DNA of 64,000 bases, taken from an uncultured Kiloniellaceae bacterium. Lineage in GTDB: Bacteria > Pseudomonadota > Alphaproteobacteria > Kiloniellales > Kiloniellaceae. The notes below the pieces were generated by a model. It worked only from the letters and a program-made list of their open reading frames with translations. It was not told the origin of the DNA and made no database searches. Numbering within the stretch: the stretch's first letter is position 1; each line of letters opens with the position of its first letter. Positions 18,446-28,368 of the stretch are shown here, piece after piece. The stretch lies in NCBI GenBank assembly GCA_947500035.1, contig CANMQP010000005.1:558001-622000 (forward strand), written 5' to 3'. A program made the translations under genes and the position numbers.

Positions 18446-19602
18446 TGGCGGGACTGCCCAAGCAGAAACCGCAAGAGAAACAAGCGGAAAGAGCAGCGGG
18501 TGCCGTACGCAGTGCCTTCAAGGGGCCCGACCTTGACGGCGGCACGATCCTGAACGCCCTGGCCGAGCCGGTGTTTGTGGTCGATGACGACGGCTGTGTT
18601 TGCTACGCCAATCTGGCCGCCGAGCAATTCCTGGCCATGAGCGCAACGGCCTTGTTGGGCCGCAAGCTCACTGAAATTCTGCCCGCGGACAGCCCGATTT
18701 TCTCCCTGATCGAACATGTCCGCACCGGTGGCCAATCCGTCTCGGAATACGGGGTGACCATCGAAACACCGAAGATCGGATCGCATTTCGTATCGATCGA
18801 CGTCTCGGCAGTGACGGATTGTCCCGGTGTTGTTGCGATCTCAATCCAGGAACGCTCCATCGCGCGCAAGATTGATCATCAACTGGTGCATCGCAACGCG
18901 GCCCGCTCGGTGACAGCCATGGCCGCCATGCTGGCGCATGAAGTCAAAAATCCGCTCTCGGGGATCCGCGGCGCGGCCCAATTGGTCGAGCAGAACGCCG
19001 GTCCCGAAGACCGTGAACTGACCCGCCTTATCTGCGATGAAACCGACCGGATCGTGGCTCTGGTGCAGAAGATGGAGATGTTCTCCGACGAGCGTCCCCT
19101 TGAGCGCGAAGCCGTGAACATTCACGAGGTGCTGGGGCATGTGCGTTTGCTGGCGCAGAGCGGGTTCGCCCGGCATGTTCGTTTCATCGAGACCTACGAC
19201 CCCTCACTTCCACCGGTCTACGGCAACCGGGACCTTCTGATCCAGGTCCTACTCAATCTGGTCAAGAATGCCGCCGAGGCCGTGCCGCAGGAAGGTGGTG
19301 AAATCCAGCTTGCAACACGATTCCAGCAAGGCGTGCGTCTGACGGTTCCGGGGAGCCGGGCCCGCGTCGAGCTCCCGCTCACCGTCTCCGTGACCGATAA
19401 CGGCGGCGGTATTCCAGAAGATCTCAAAGCTCATCTTTTCGATGCCTTTGTCAGCGCGAAAGCCGGCGGGACCGGTCTTGGACTCGCGCTGGTCGCCAAG
19501 ATCATCGGCGACCATGGCGGTGTCATCGAGTTTCAGAGCGAGCCCAGAAAAACGGTGTTTCAAATGATGTTGCCTCAGGCACCCAAGGAGTTCCGGTCAT
19601 GA
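18445..19602 (+). CDS. ntrB: Nitrogen regulation sensor histidine kinase NtrB
   Basis: Cytosolic sensor kinase/phosphatase (385 aa) that with PII signals nitrogen status to NtrC. Domain order: N-terminal PAS (about 32-140, [21 protein letters not shown]), dimerisation/phosphoacceptor region with His165 in [21 protein letters not shown], and the HATPase domain with [22 protein letters not shown] and [17 protein letters not shown] at 18445 overlaps the dusB stop. Its own stop overlaps the ntrC start (ATGATG), so all three are translationally coupled. Confidence 0.97.
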   Translation: MAGLPKQKPQEKQAERAAGAVRSAFKGPDLDGGTILNALAEPVFVVDDDGCVCYANLAAEQFLAMSATALLGRKLTEILPADSPIFSLIEHVRTGGQSVSEYGVTIETPKIGSHFVSIDVSAVTDCPGVVAISIQERSIARKIDHQLVHRNAARSVTAMAAMLAHEVKNPLSGIRGAAQLVEQNAGPEDRELTRLICDETDRIVALVQKMEMFSDERPLEREAVNIHEVLGHVRLLAQSGFARHVRFIETYDPSLPPVYGNRDLLIQVLLNLVKNAAEAVPQEGGEIQLATRFQQGVRLTVPGSRARVELPLTVSVTDNGGGIPEDLKAHLFDAFVSAKAGGTGLGLALVAKIIGDHGGVIEFQSEPRKTVFQMMLPQAPKEFRS

Positions 19603-21047
19603 TGCGGACCGGTAACATACTCGTTGCAGACGACGACCGCGCGATCCGCACGGTTCTCTCTCAGGCGCTTGGCCGTCAGGGCCACACGGTGCAGACCACG
19701 GGCACGGCCTCAACGCTCTGGCAGTGGGTCAACGACGGCGCCGGGGATCTGGTGATCACGGATGTGGTCATGCCCGATGAAAACGGCCTGGACCTGATCC
19801 CGCGCATCAAGAAGCTCAGACCCAACCTGCGGGTTATCGTCATGTCGGCGCAGAATACCCTGTTGACCGCGGTCAAAGCCACGGAGCGGGGCGCGTTCGA
19901 ATATCTGCCCAAACCCTTCGATCTGCGCGAACTGCTGAGCGTTGTCGAGCGGGCGCTGTCCGAACCCAAAGGCGAAGCCTCGGACGCCGAACTGGATCCT
20001 CATCTGGAGGAGGAACGCCTGCCGCTGATCGGACGCTCTCCGGCCATGCAGGAAATCTACCGGGTTCTGGCGCGTCTGATGGGCACCGATCTGACGGTGA
20101 TGGTTTACGGCGAGTCGGGCACTGGCAAGGAGCTCGTGTCCCGCGCGCTGCATGACTATGGCAAGCGGCGTCAAGGACCCTTCGTCGCGATCAACATGGC
20201 GGCGATTCCGCGCGAGTTGATCGAGAGTGAACTTTTCGGCCATGAGAAGGGCGCCTTCACCGGCGCGGCGAACCGCTTTGTCGGCCGCTTCGAGCAGGCC
20301 GGCGGCGGCACGCTTTTTCTGGATGAGATCGGCGATATGCCGCTCGAGGCGCAGACCCGTCTGCTGCGCGTGCTTCAAGAGGGCGAGTACACCACGGTCG
20401 GCGGCCGCACGCCGATCAAGGCGGATGTGCGCATTGTGACCGCGACCCACCGGGATCTGCGCCAGATGGTGCGGCAAGGACTGTTCCGGGAAGATCTCTA
20501 CTACCGTCTCAACGTGGTGCCGATCCGCTTGCCTCCGCTGCGCGAACGCAGTGAGGACATTCCCGAACTGGTGCGCCATTTCTTTTCGCAGACCCAGGAC
20601 GAAGGCCTGCCCGCGAAATCGCTGGAGCCGGACGCGCTGGAGGATTTGAAACGCTATCGCTGGCCGGGCAATGTCCGCGAGCTTGAGAACGTCGTCCGCC
20701 GTCTGGTCGCGCTTTACAGCCAGGAGACGATCACCCGCGATATCGTGCGGGCGGAACTGAGCGATTCGCCGGCGGAGGAAGTCAACGGCGTCGCCAGCGA
20801 CGAATCCCTGGGCGATGCGGTCGAGCGGCATCTGCGGGAATACTTCCAGGCCCACGAAGATTCGCTCCCGGCCTCCGGTCTCTACGAGCGGATCCTGCAC
20901 GAGGTCGAACGTCCGCTGATTGAATTGTCGCTGGCCGCGACCCGTGGTAACCAGATACGGGCAGCCAAACTCCTCGGCGTCAACCGGAACACGCTGCGCA
21001 AAAAAATCAGAGATCTGGACATTCAGGTGATTCGCGGCGTTAAGTAG
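19599..21047 (+). CDS. ntrC: Nitrogen regulation response regulator NtrC
   Basis: Sigma-54-dependent activator (482 aa). Receiver domain with phosphoacceptor Asp55 ([13 protein letters not shown]), AAA+ domain with Walker A GESGTGKE (171-178) and the sigma-54-contacting GAFTGA loop (218-223), and a C-terminal Fis-type helix-turn-helix ([23 protein letters not shown]). It has every element of an active sigma-54 activator, in contrast to NtrX downstream. Translation begins inside the last codons of ntrB. Confidence 0.97.
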   Translation: MMRTGNILVADDDRAIRTVLSQALGRQGHTVQTTGTASTLWQWVNDGAGDLVITDVVMPDENGLDLIPRIKKLRPNLRVIVMSAQNTLLTAVKATERGAFEYLPKPFDLRELLSVVERALSEPKGEASDAELDPHLEEERLPLIGRSPAMQEIYRVLARLMGTDLTVMVYGESGTGKELVSRALHDYGKRRQGPFVAINMAAIPRELIESELFGHEKGAFTGAANRFVGRFEQAGGGTLFLDEIGDMPLEAQTRLLRVLQEGEYTTVGGRTPIKADVRIVTATHRDLRQMVRQGLFREDLYYRLNVVPIRLPPLRERSEDIPELVRHFFSQTQDEGLPAKSLEPDALEDLKRYRWPGNVRELENVVRRLVALYSQETITRDIVRAELSDSPAEEVNGVASDESLGDAVERHLREYFQAHEDSLPASGLYERILHEVERPLIELSLAATRGNQIRAAKLLGVNRNTLRKKIRDLDIQVIRGVK

Positions 21048-21049
21048 GC

Positions 21050-21113
21050 AAGAGCAGAGCTGGATGAGACGGAATCGCAGCAGGCGGTCTGTCGTTCCGA
21101 TGAGTCTGCTCTT
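21050..21113 (+). other. Large intercistronic hairpin between ntrC and ntrY
   Basis: Perfect 9-bp arms AAGAGCAGA (21050-21058) and TCTGCTCTT (21105-21113) enclose a second 5-bp pairing, CGGAA (21070-21074) with TTCCG (21095-21099). It begins three bases after the ntrC stop. There is no U-tract, so it is more likely an mRNA-processing or stability element, or a weak terminator separating ntrBC from ntrYX expression. Confidence 0.4.
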
Positions 21114-21181
21114 ACGAGGGGAGATTCGGGAGTTCCAGAGCTGAAAACGAGTCCCTTTCAGGGCAGATCGCTCTTGATGGA

Positions 21182-23596
21182 ATGGCGGCAGAGTTGAGTA
21201 CAGCAGCATCGCAAGATGGCCCCGACGCTCCGGACGAGACCCCGGCGGAGGTGACTGCCGGATCGAGCGGCAAACCCGGCGCGGAGTCGGATCTGCGCTC
21301 GGACGCAGAGCCGAAAACAGAGCCCGAAACAGAGCCGGGCGCCGACGCCGCAAGGACTGCTGAGACGGCTAGTCCCGGCGCTGCTGCGGCAAATGAAGGC
21401 TGGGTGCGGCGCTTCGGCCACTGGGCTCACCGGCATAAACTCGAACGCAAAGTCGCGCTGTTCCTTCTGGTCGCGGCCATTGCATCCGGAATAGCGACTT
21501 TCGCGGCCATGACGGACAGTCTGCCGGTCGCCTTGGACCCGCTTTCGGTTCTGCTGCTGCTCAATCTGGATCTGATCCTGCTGCTGGGGCTGAGTGCCCT
21601 GGTGGCCCGGCGCCTGGTGATCATCTGGGTGGCGCGCCGGCGCGGCATGGCCGGCGCCCGGCTGCATGCGCGCCTGGTCGGGCTTTTCAGCCTCGTGGCG
21701 GTGATGCCGACGATCATCGTCGCGACCTTGTCGTTCTTCCTGCTCGATTTCGGACTGCAGGGCTGGTTCAGTGAACGGGTCAGCACCGCGGTGAAAGAGT
21801 CCTTCGCCGTCGCCAACGCTTATTTGGAGGAACATCGCCAGACCATTGGCGCCGACGTGCTCGCCATGGCCCAGGACATCAACCGAGAGGGCAGCGCGGT
21901 GGCCTATAATCCGCAGCGTCTCAACCAGGTCCTGGGCGCGCAGGCGGCGCTGCGTTCCCTGACGGAAGCCATGATCGTCGATTCCTCGCAACGCGTGCTC
22001 GCACGCGCCGGTTTCAGTCTGCTGCTCGACTTTGATCCTCAGGTTCCGGACTGGGCGCTGCGACGGGCGCAGACAGGGGAGATCGTTATCCTGACCTCAC
22101 CAACCGATGACCGCGTCCGCGGACTCGTGCGCCTTGATATGATCAGCGACACCTACCTTTACGTCGGACGCCTGATCGATCCCCGCGTGCTGGGCCACAT
22201 CGACCGCACCCAGGGGGCCGTGCGGCTCTACGAGGAGCTGGAGGGCAAGAGATCGGGACTGCAGCTGACCTTTACCGCGATCTTCGTCGTGGTCGCCCTG
22301 ATGCTGCTGCTGGCCTCGATCTGGGTCGGACTGGCTTTCGCCAACCAGCTCACCGTTCCGGTCGGCAGGTTGATCGACGCGGCAGGGCGCGTGAGTGAAG
22401 GCGATCTGACGGCGCGTGTTCCCAATCAGGATAACCGGGACGAGATCGGTACCTTGGGGCGGGCCTTCAACCGCATGACCAGTGAGATCCAGCGGCAACA
22501 GGATGCGCTCTTGGATGCCAATACCCAGCTCGACGAGCGCAGCCGCTTCATCGAGGCGGTTCTGGGCGGCGTATCCGCCGGTGTCCTGGGGCTGGACGGC
22601 AAGGGGGTGATCACCCTGGTCAATAAGGTCGCGAGCGAGTTGCTCGAGCGCAGCGCGGCTTCGATCCGCGGCAGCGAAATCGGCGAGATCCTTCCGGATG
22701 TGCAGGACCTGGTCGACGCCGCGCGCAAGCGGCCCCGGCGGCGGAGCGAGCGTCAGATCACACTCGGCCAGTCCGGCGGCCGGATCTGTACCATGATGGT
22801 GCGTGTGGTCGCGGAACAGGACGAGACCGGGGTGAACGGCTTCGTTGTGACCCTCGACGATATCAGCGAGCTGATGTCGGCGCAGCGCAAGGCGGCCTGG
22901 TCCGATGTGGCCCGGCGCATTGCCCATGAAATCAAGAATCCGCTGACACCGATTCAACTCTCCGCCGAGCGCCTGAAGCGCAAGTACCTGCGCGAGATCA
23001 CGAGCGATCCGGATACCTTCGAAATCTGTACCGATACCATCGTGCGGCAGGTCGGCGATATCGGGCGCATGGTCGATGAGTTCTCGTCCTTTGCGCGCAT
23101 GCCCGCGCCGGTCGTTGAAAACGTCGACATCAAACATCTGGCAGAGCAGGCCGTCTTCCTGCAAAAGACGGCACATCCCGAGATCGATTACGAGATGGAG
23201 AGCGATGCCGAAGAAATGTCGACCGGATGCGACCGGCAGCAGATCAACCGGGTGCTGACCAATCTGCTGCTCAATGCGGAGGAAGCCATCGAGGGCCGGC
23301 AGGAGGAGGACGGGGACGTCAAGGGCCGGATCAAGGTCCGGTTGCGGGATCTGCCCGAGGGCCTGGTAATTGAGATCGAGGACAACGGAAAAGGCCTTCC
23401 CCAGGTCTCCAGGGACCGTTTGACGGAACCTTATGTGACGACGCGCAAAAAAGGCACAGGTCTTGGGCTGGCGATTGTGAAGAAAATTATGGAAGATCAC
23501 GGGGGCAGCTTCGGTCTGCAGGATGCAGCAGAGCAGGGGGCCGTGGCCCGGCTGGTCTTCCCGCGGATCGATGAAGCCACGACGATTGTAGGATAA
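21182..23596 (+). CDS. ntrY: Membrane sensor histidine kinase NtrY
   Basis: Transmembrane kinase (804 aa) of the NtrYX pair, linked in Alphaproteobacteria to nitrogen, redox and envelope control. Order: an acidic, low-complexity cytosolic N-terminus (~80 aa, unusually long), two closely spaced membrane helices and a third (FSLVAVMPTIIVATLSFFLL), a periplasmic sensor region, a fourth helix (FTAIFVVVALMLLLASIWV), HAMP, PAS (ERSRFIEAVLGGVSAGVLGLDGK follows a coiled stretch), then RRIAHEIKNPLTPIQLSAERL with the phosphoacceptor His near 581, and the HATPase domain ending in KGTGLGLAIVKKIMEDHGG. Confidence 0.95.
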   Translation: MAAELSTAASQDGPDAPDETPAEVTAGSSGKPGAESDLRSDAEPKTEPETEPGADAARTAETASPGAAAANEGWVRRFGHWAHRHKLERKVALFLLVAAIASGIATFAAMTDSLPVALDPLSVLLLLNLDLILLLGLSALVARRLVIIWVARRRGMAGARLHARLVGLFSLVAVMPTIIVATLSFFLLDFGLQGWFSERVSTAVKESFAVANAYLEEHRQTIGADVLAMAQDINREGSAVAYNPQRLNQVLGAQAALRSLTEAMIVDSSQRVLARAGFSLLLDFDPQVPDWALRRAQTGEIVILTSPTDDRVRGLVRLDMISDTYLYVGRLIDPRVLGHIDRTQGAVRLYEELEGKRSGLQLTFTAIFVVVALMLLLASIWVGLAFANQLTVPVGRLIDAAGRVSEGDLTARVPNQDNRDEIGTLGRAFNRMTSEIQRQQDALLDANTQLDERSRFIEAVLGGVSAGVLGLDGKGVITLVNKVASELLERSAASIRGSEIGEILPDVQDLVDAARKRPRRRSERQITLGQSGGRICTMMVRVVAEQDETGVNGFVVTLDDISELMSAQRKAAWSDVARRIAHEIKNPLTPIQLSAERLKRKYLREITSDPDTFEICTDTIVRQVGDIGRMVDEFSSFARMPAPVVENVDIKHLAEQAVFLQKTAHPEIDYEMESDAEEMSTGCDRQQINRVLTNLLLNAEEAIEGRQEEDGDVKGRIKVRLRDLPEGLVIEIEDNGKGLPQVSRDRLTEPYVTTRKKGTGLGLAIVKKIMEDHGGSFGLQDAAEQGAVARLVFPRIDEATTIVG

Positions 23597-23740
23597 GCTG
23601 GTGGAACGGGGGCGCCGCGGCGACTTTTCGCCGCCGGTTTTCCCGTGAGAGTGCGATTTTTCTTGATTGATTCTGTCAGCGACGTAAATCGCCCTCTAAT
23701 ACATAGCGATGAGAGTCTGAACCTGAGGACGTAACGACGA

Positions 23741-25129
23741 ATGGCGCGTGATATCTTGATTGTCGATGACGAAGCGGACATCCGTCTGCTGATCACCGGC
23801 ATTCTCTCGGACGAAGGCTATGAGACCAGGGATGCAAGCAACAGCGACGAGGCGCTGGAGGCTTTGCGGGCGCGTCGTCCCAATCTGGTGATCCTGGACA
23901 TTTGGCTGGACAACAGCAAGTTGGACGGCCTGCAGCTGCTCGAAGTGATCAAGAGCGAGCATCCGGGCGTCCCGGTGGTGATGATATCGGGGCATGGCAC
24001 CATCGAGACCGCAGTGAAGGCGATTACGCGCGGTGCCTATGATTTCATCGAGAAACCCTTTAAGTCGGACCGCCTGCTGCTGATCATCGAGCGGGCGATC
24101 GAGGCGGCGCAGCTGCGCAGCGAGAACGAAGAACTCAAATTGCGCGCCGGACCGCAGGCGGAACTGATCGGCGAATCCACGGCGATCAATCAACTGCGGC
24201 ACGCCGTTACGAAAGTCGCGCCGACCGGCAGCCGGGTCCTGATCACCGGTCCCGCGGGCGCGGGCAAGGAAGTTGTGGCCCGCCTGATCCACGATCTGTC
24301 CCGGCGCAACAGCTCGCCCTTTGTGGCCCTGAACTGTGCCGCCATGCATCCCGACCGGCTCGAAGCCGAGCTGTTCGGCAACGAAGCGGATGCGGAAACC
24401 TCCGCGGGTTTGAAGGTCGGCACCTTCGAGCAGGCCCACGGCGGAACCTTGCTGCTGGACGAGGTCGCCGACATGCCGCTGGAGACTCAGGGCAAGATCG
24501 TGCGGGTTTTGCAGGAACAGTCGTTTGAGAGGGTGGGCGGCAACCGGACTGTTGAGGTCGATGTCCGGGTGGTTGCCGCGACCAACCGGGATCTGCCCCA
24601 GCTGATTTCCGAGGGCCGCTTTCGGGAGGACCTCTATTACCGGCTGAATGTGGTGCCCTTGGAGGTGCCCGCCCTGCGTGACCGGCGCGAGGATATTCCG
24701 GGTCTGGTGGCGCATTTTATGGAGCGTGCGTCGAAGGCGACGGGCCTGCCCAGCCGGGAGGTCTCCAACGACGCGCTGGCCGCGCTTCAGGCCCACGAGT
24801 GGCCGGGAAATGTGCGGCAGCTGCGCAACGTCATCGACTGGATTCTGATTATGGCCGTGGGCGATCCGCGCGAGGTGGTGCGGGCGGATATGCTGCCCGC
24901 CGATATCAGCAAGGTGACTCCCAACTCCTTTGCCGAAGACAGCGAGTCCGAGATCATGGCGTTGCCCCTGCGCGACGCCCGGGAGATTTTTGAACGCAAG
25001 TACCTGGAGGCCCAGGTCACGCGTTTCGGCGGAAATATATCGCGCACGGCATCTTTTGTTGGTATGGAACGCTCCGCACTGCATCGTAAGCTGCGGTCTC
25101 TGGGGATCACTTCCTCCGAACGTCAGTAG
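23741..25129 (+). CDS. ntrX: Response regulator NtrX
   Basis: Partner of NtrY (462 aa). Receiver domain with Asp53 (LVILDIWLDNS), AAA+ domain with Walker A GPAGAGKE (170-177), and a C-terminal Fis-type helix-turn-helix (FGGNISRTASFVGMERSALHRKLRSLGI). The sigma-54-interacting GAFTGA loop is absent: the corresponding region reads GNEADAETSAGLKVG. It therefore probably binds DNA without activating sigma-54 in the classical way, as reported for alphaproteobacterial NtrX. It starts 144 bp after ntrY. Confidence 0.95.
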   Translation: MARDILIVDDEADIRLLITGILSDEGYETRDASNSDEALEALRARRPNLVILDIWLDNSKLDGLQLLEVIKSEHPGVPVVMISGHGTIETAVKAITRGAYDFIEKPFKSDRLLLIIERAIEAAQLRSENEELKLRAGPQAELIGESTAINQLRHAVTKVAPTGSRVLITGPAGAGKEVVARLIHDLSRRNSSPFVALNCAAMHPDRLEAELFGNEADAETSAGLKVGTFEQAHGGTLLLDEVADMPLETQGKIVRVLQEQSFERVGGNRTVEVDVRVVAATNRDLPQLISEGRFREDLYYRLNVVPLEVPALRDRREDIPGLVAHFMERASKATGLPSREVSNDALAALQAHEWPGNVRQLRNVIDWILIMAVGDPREVVRADMLPADISKVTPNSFAEDSESEIMALPLRDAREIFERKYLEAQVTRFGGNISRTASFVGMERSALHRKLRSLGITSSERQ

Positions 25130-25145
25130 GCGGTGCCCGAACAGA

Positions 25146-25205
25146 CAATGCGCTTGTAAAGGCTGCGCTGGTAGCCAATGCGCTGGTAACCGACGCGCTT
25201 GTAAC
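25146..25205 (+). repeat. 15-bp tandem repeat, four copies, between ntrX and trkA
   Basis: Four imperfect 15-bp units at 25146-25160, 25161-25175, 25176-25190 and 25191-25205, of the type CAATGCGCTGGTAAC. They fill almost half of the 133-bp gap between the ntrX stop and the trkA ATG. The repeated unit contains no obvious regulator motif. The frame through it (Asn-Ala-Leu-Val-like repeats) has no credible start. Confidence 0.6.
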
Positions 25206-25262
25206 CGAAGCGGGGGAAGACCAGGGAAACGCCGCTGTGTTCCCTGGTGGTAAGGCGGGTAG

Positions 25263-26639
25263 ATGAAAGTTTTGATCTGTGGCGCGGGCCAGGTGGGCTT
25301 TAACATCGCGCGCTACCTCTCGGGCGAAAATGCCGACATCACGGTGATTGACCAGTCGCCGGAACTGATTCGCAAGATTTCCGATTCCCTGGACGTCAAG
25401 GGGCTCGTGGGCTTTGCGTCTCATCCGGATGTGCTCGAGCGCGCCGGTGCGCCGGATGCGGACATGGTGATCGCGGTGACCTACGCCGACGAAGTGAACA
25501 TGGTCGCCTGCCAGATCTGCCACTCGATCTTCGAAGTGCCCACCAAGATTGCGCGGGTCCGGCATCAGAGTTACCTGGAGCCCATGTGGTCGCACCTCTT
25601 CAGCCGCGACAACATGCCGATCGACGTGATCATTTCACCGGAGATCGAGGTGGCCCGCGCCATCGAACGCCGGCTTCAAGTGCCGGGCGCTTTCGATGTC
25701 CACCCGCTTGCCGACGGCAAGGTCAGCATGATCGGCGTGCGCTGTACCGCCGAGACACCGATCCTGAACACGCCGTTGCGGCAGCTCACGGCGCTCTTCC
25801 CGGATCTGCATATCGTAATTGTCGGCATCTGGCGCGACGGCAAGGGCTTTGTGCCGACGCCCGACGACGACCTGCGCGATGGCGATGACGTCTATTTCGT
25901 GCTCGAACACTCCCATCTGCTGCGCTCCATGGCCGCCTTCGGACATGAAGAGAAGGAAGCCCGCCGCGTGGTCATCATCGGCGGCGGCAATATCGGCTTG
26001 AACCTGGCGACGGCGGTTGAGAAGAACCATCCGCAGGTTGCCATGAAGCTGATCGAAGTGGACAAGAGCCGCGCGGAAAAAGTGGCGCAGGAGCTGGAAC
26101 GCTGTGTGGTCATCCACGGCAGCGCACTCGACACGGAGATTCTGGAAGAAGCGAACATCATGGCCGCGGAGACCGTGGTCGCGGTCTCGAACGATGACGA
26201 GGTCAATATTCTCGCATCGCTACTGGCCAAACGCCACGGCTGCCAGCGCGCGGTAACCCTGATCAACACCAATTCCTACTCGCCGCTGATCGGCAGTCTG
26301 GGGATCGACACGGTGGTCAGCCCGCGCGCCATCACGGTTTCGACGATCCTGCAGCATGTCCGCAGAGGCCGAATTCGCTCGGTCCACTCCATCTCCGAGG
26401 GTTTCGGCGAAATCATCGAGGCGGAGGCTCTGGAAACCTCAAGCCTGGTCGGTGTTCCGATCAGAGATGCGGATCTTCCCGATGGCGTGATCGTGGGTGC
26501 GATCGTGCGCGATGAGGAGGTTATCATTCCGCGCGGCGACACCATCGTGCGGGCCAATGATCTGGTGATCATTTTCGCCATCACCGAAGCCGTCAAAAAG
26601 ATCGAAAAGCTTTTTGCGGTGAAGTTGGAATTTTTCTAA
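25263..26639 (+). CDS. trkA: Trk potassium uptake system, peripheral NAD-binding protein TrkA
   Basis: Cytosolic regulatory subunit (458 aa) that gates Trk potassium channels. It is a tandem duplication: RCK-N Rossmann motif 1 (KVLICGAGQVGFNIARYL) with its RCK-C domain, then motif 2 (RRVVIIGGGNIGLNLATAV) with a second RCK-C domain (SSLVGVPIRDADLPDGVIVGAIVRDEEVIIPRG region). Placement straight after ntrYX is a conserved alphaproteobacterial arrangement. The membrane partner TrkH is not in the window. Confidence 0.97.
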   Translation: MKVLICGAGQVGFNIARYLSGENADITVIDQSPELIRKISDSLDVKGLVGFASHPDVLERAGAPDADMVIAVTYADEVNMVACQICHSIFEVPTKIARVRHQSYLEPMWSHLFSRDNMPIDVIISPEIEVARAIERRLQVPGAFDVHPLADGKVSMIGVRCTAETPILNTPLRQLTALFPDLHIVIVGIWRDGKGFVPTPDDDLRDGDDVYFVLEHSHLLRSMAAFGHEEKEARRVVIIGGGNIGLNLATAVEKNHPQVAMKLIEVDKSRAEKVAQELERCVVIHGSALDTEILEEANIMAAETVVAVSNDDEVNILASLLAKRHGCQRAVTLINTNSYSPLIGSLGIDTVVSPRAITVSTILQHVRRGRIRSVHSISEGFGEIIEAEALETSSLVGVPIRDADLPDGVIVGAIVRDEEVIIPRGDTIVRANDLVIIFAITEAVKKIEKLFAVKLEFF

Positions 26640-26723
26640 AAGACGATATGTCTCTGTTCGGGCCGCCGCGTGGCTGGAGCGGTCCGGGAGAGCTTTGTTT
26701 TTTCGAGCAAGGGAAAGAAATCG

Positions 26724-27587
26724 ATGCCGCGGCAAGCTTACGTCAATGGTCGTTACACCCCCCACAATGATGCCGCGGTGCATATCGAGGACCGGGGCTA
26801 TCAGTTCGCCGACGGCGTCTACGAGGTGGTGCCGGTCTACAACGGTATCCTGGTCGATGAGGAACCTCATCTCGACCGCCTGGAGCGTTCACTTCGGGAA
26901 CTGCAAATCGAGATGCCCATGTCCCGGGCGGCCATGAAGCTGGTCTCCCGCGAACTTATGCGGCGCAACAACCTGTCGCGCGGTTTCGTCTATATGCAGA
27001 TCACCCGCGGCGTTGCGCCCCGGGATCATAAGTTCCCGGCCAACGCCACCCCGGCGCTGGTCATGACCACCCGCCAGATGAAGCCGCACAGCCCGGCGAT
27101 GATCGAGAAGGGCGTGAAGGTCATCACTTTGCGCGATATCCGCTGGGAACGCTGCGATATCAAATCGGTCTCCCTGCTGCCGAACATTCTGGGCAAGCAG
27201 GCCGCCGCCGAGGCCGGTGCCTACGAAGCCTGGCAAATCGATGATGACGGCAACATCACCGAGGGCACCTCGGCCAACGCCTGGATCGTCACCGACAGCG
27301 ACACTGTGGTCACACGTCACGCCAACTCCGAGATCCTGAACGGCATCACTCGTCTGGCTCTTTTGGACCTGATCGAGAAAGAGGGCTACAAGCTCGAGGA
27401 GCGGGCTTTCAGTGTGGAGGAAGCGCGCACGGCCCGCGAAGCCTTCGTGACCTCCAGTTCCTCCTTCGTGATGCCGGTGACGCAGATCGACGATAAACCG
27501 GTCGGCAACGGCCATCCGGGCCTGCTGACCATGAAGCTGCGGGACAGCTATATTGACTATATGAACAGCCTGAAGGAAGCCGGGTGA
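26724..27587 (+). CDS. dat: D-amino acid aminotransferase (class IV PLP)
   Basis: PLP-dependent fold-type IV aminotransferase of about 287 aa, most similar in pattern to D-alanine transaminases, which supply D-amino acids for peptidoglycan. Features are QAYVNGRYTPHNDAAVHIEDRGYQFADGVYEVV at the N-terminus, the PLP-lysine region DIRWERCDIKSVSLLPNILGKQ, and ITEGTSANAWIV. ATG at 26724 is chosen because the upstream frame is not family-like. Branched-chain transaminase is the alternative, but the ntrX-trkA-dat-hfq order favours Dat. The downstream HAD gene overlaps its stop. Confidence 0.9.
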   Translation: MPRQAYVNGRYTPHNDAAVHIEDRGYQFADGVYEVVPVYNGILVDEEPHLDRLERSLRELQIEMPMSRAAMKLVSRELMRRNNLSRGFVYMQITRGVAPRDHKFPANATPALVMTTRQMKPHSPAMIEKGVKVITLRDIRWERCDIKSVSLLPNILGKQAAAEAGAYEAWQIDDDGNITEGTSANAWIVTDSDTVVTRHANSEILNGITRLALLDLIEKEGYKLEERAFSVEEARTAREAFVTSSSSFVMPVTQIDDKPVGNGHPGLLTMKLRDSYIDYMNSLKEAG

Positions 27588-28249
27588 AGTCTGGCGCGTT
27601 GCCCCGGCCACAGGCCATCCTCTTCGATTGGGACAACACCCTGGTCGATACCTGGGTTGTGATCCATCACGCCTACAAGGCGACTTTCAGGGCCATGGGA
27701 CAGGAACCCTGGACCCTGGCTGAAACCAGAGAGCGGGTGCGGGAGTCTGCGCGCGACGCCTTTCCAAAGCTCTTCGGTGCCCGCGCGGAGGAGGCCATGA
27801 AGGTCTTTTACGCCGCCTACGAAGCCGATCACCTTGAGATGCTGACCCCATTGCCGGGGGCGGAAGCGATGCTCCAGGCCCTGTCGGCACGGCCGGAACT
27901 CTTTCTGGGGCTGGTCAGCAACAAAAAGGGCACGATCCTGCGCATGGAGGCCGAAAAGCTGGGCTGGGCGGCTTTGTTCGGCAGCATGGTGGGCGCAAAT
28001 GACGCAGTGCAGGACAAACCGGCCAGGGCTGCCGTGGAGCTGGCCCTGGCGCCGAGCAAGCTGATTTCAGGCCCTGAGGTCTGGTTTGTCGGCGATACGG
28101 ATATAGATATGGCCTGCGCCACCGCTACCGGTTGCACAGCTATTTTGCTCCGTCCTGATCCCCCGGGACGAACGGAGTTTGCAGGTTGCGAACCGAATCA
28201 CTATATAAACGGCTGTGACGCTCTGATTGACCTCTTTCAGGCCTCATAA
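27584..28249 (+). CDS. HAD-superfamily phosphatase (phosphoglycolate-phosphatase-like)
   Basis: 221-aa haloacid dehalogenase-type hydrolase. Motif I FDWDNTLVDT (near residues 14-23) gives the nucleophilic Asp, motif II is LVSNKKG, and motifs III/IV are KPARAAVELAL and VWFVGDTDIDMACA. A GTG start overlaps the dat stop, implying translational coupling. The substrate is not predictable; phosphoglycolate or a sugar phosphate is typical of this subgroup. Confidence 0.9.
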   Translation: MKSGALPRPQAILFDWDNTLVDTWVVIHHAYKATFRAMGQEPWTLAETRERVRESARDAFPKLFGARAEEAMKVFYAAYEADHLEMLTPLPGAEAMLQALSARPELFLGLVSNKKGTILRMEAEKLGWAALFGSMVGANDAVQDKPARAAVELALAPSKLISGPEVWFVGDTDIDMACATATGCTAILLRPDPPGRTEFAGCEPNHYINGCDALIDLFQAS

Positions 28250-28368
28250 AGCCTAGAATCCGGTGCTTTTGGCTGGTTTGTGAGTCCTAAGCTGTTGCGA
28301 CAGCGCGGTGCAGACCCCAAGATAGCGGGTAACGATAACGAGATAAGAAAAATAAGAAGGGGACTCTC

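Noticed and set aside
25130-25262. Open plus-strand frame through the repeat before trkA (Asn-Ala-Leu-Val-like)
   Set aside because: It is short, lacks a credible start and is explained by the tandem repeat; treated as a repeat, not a gene.
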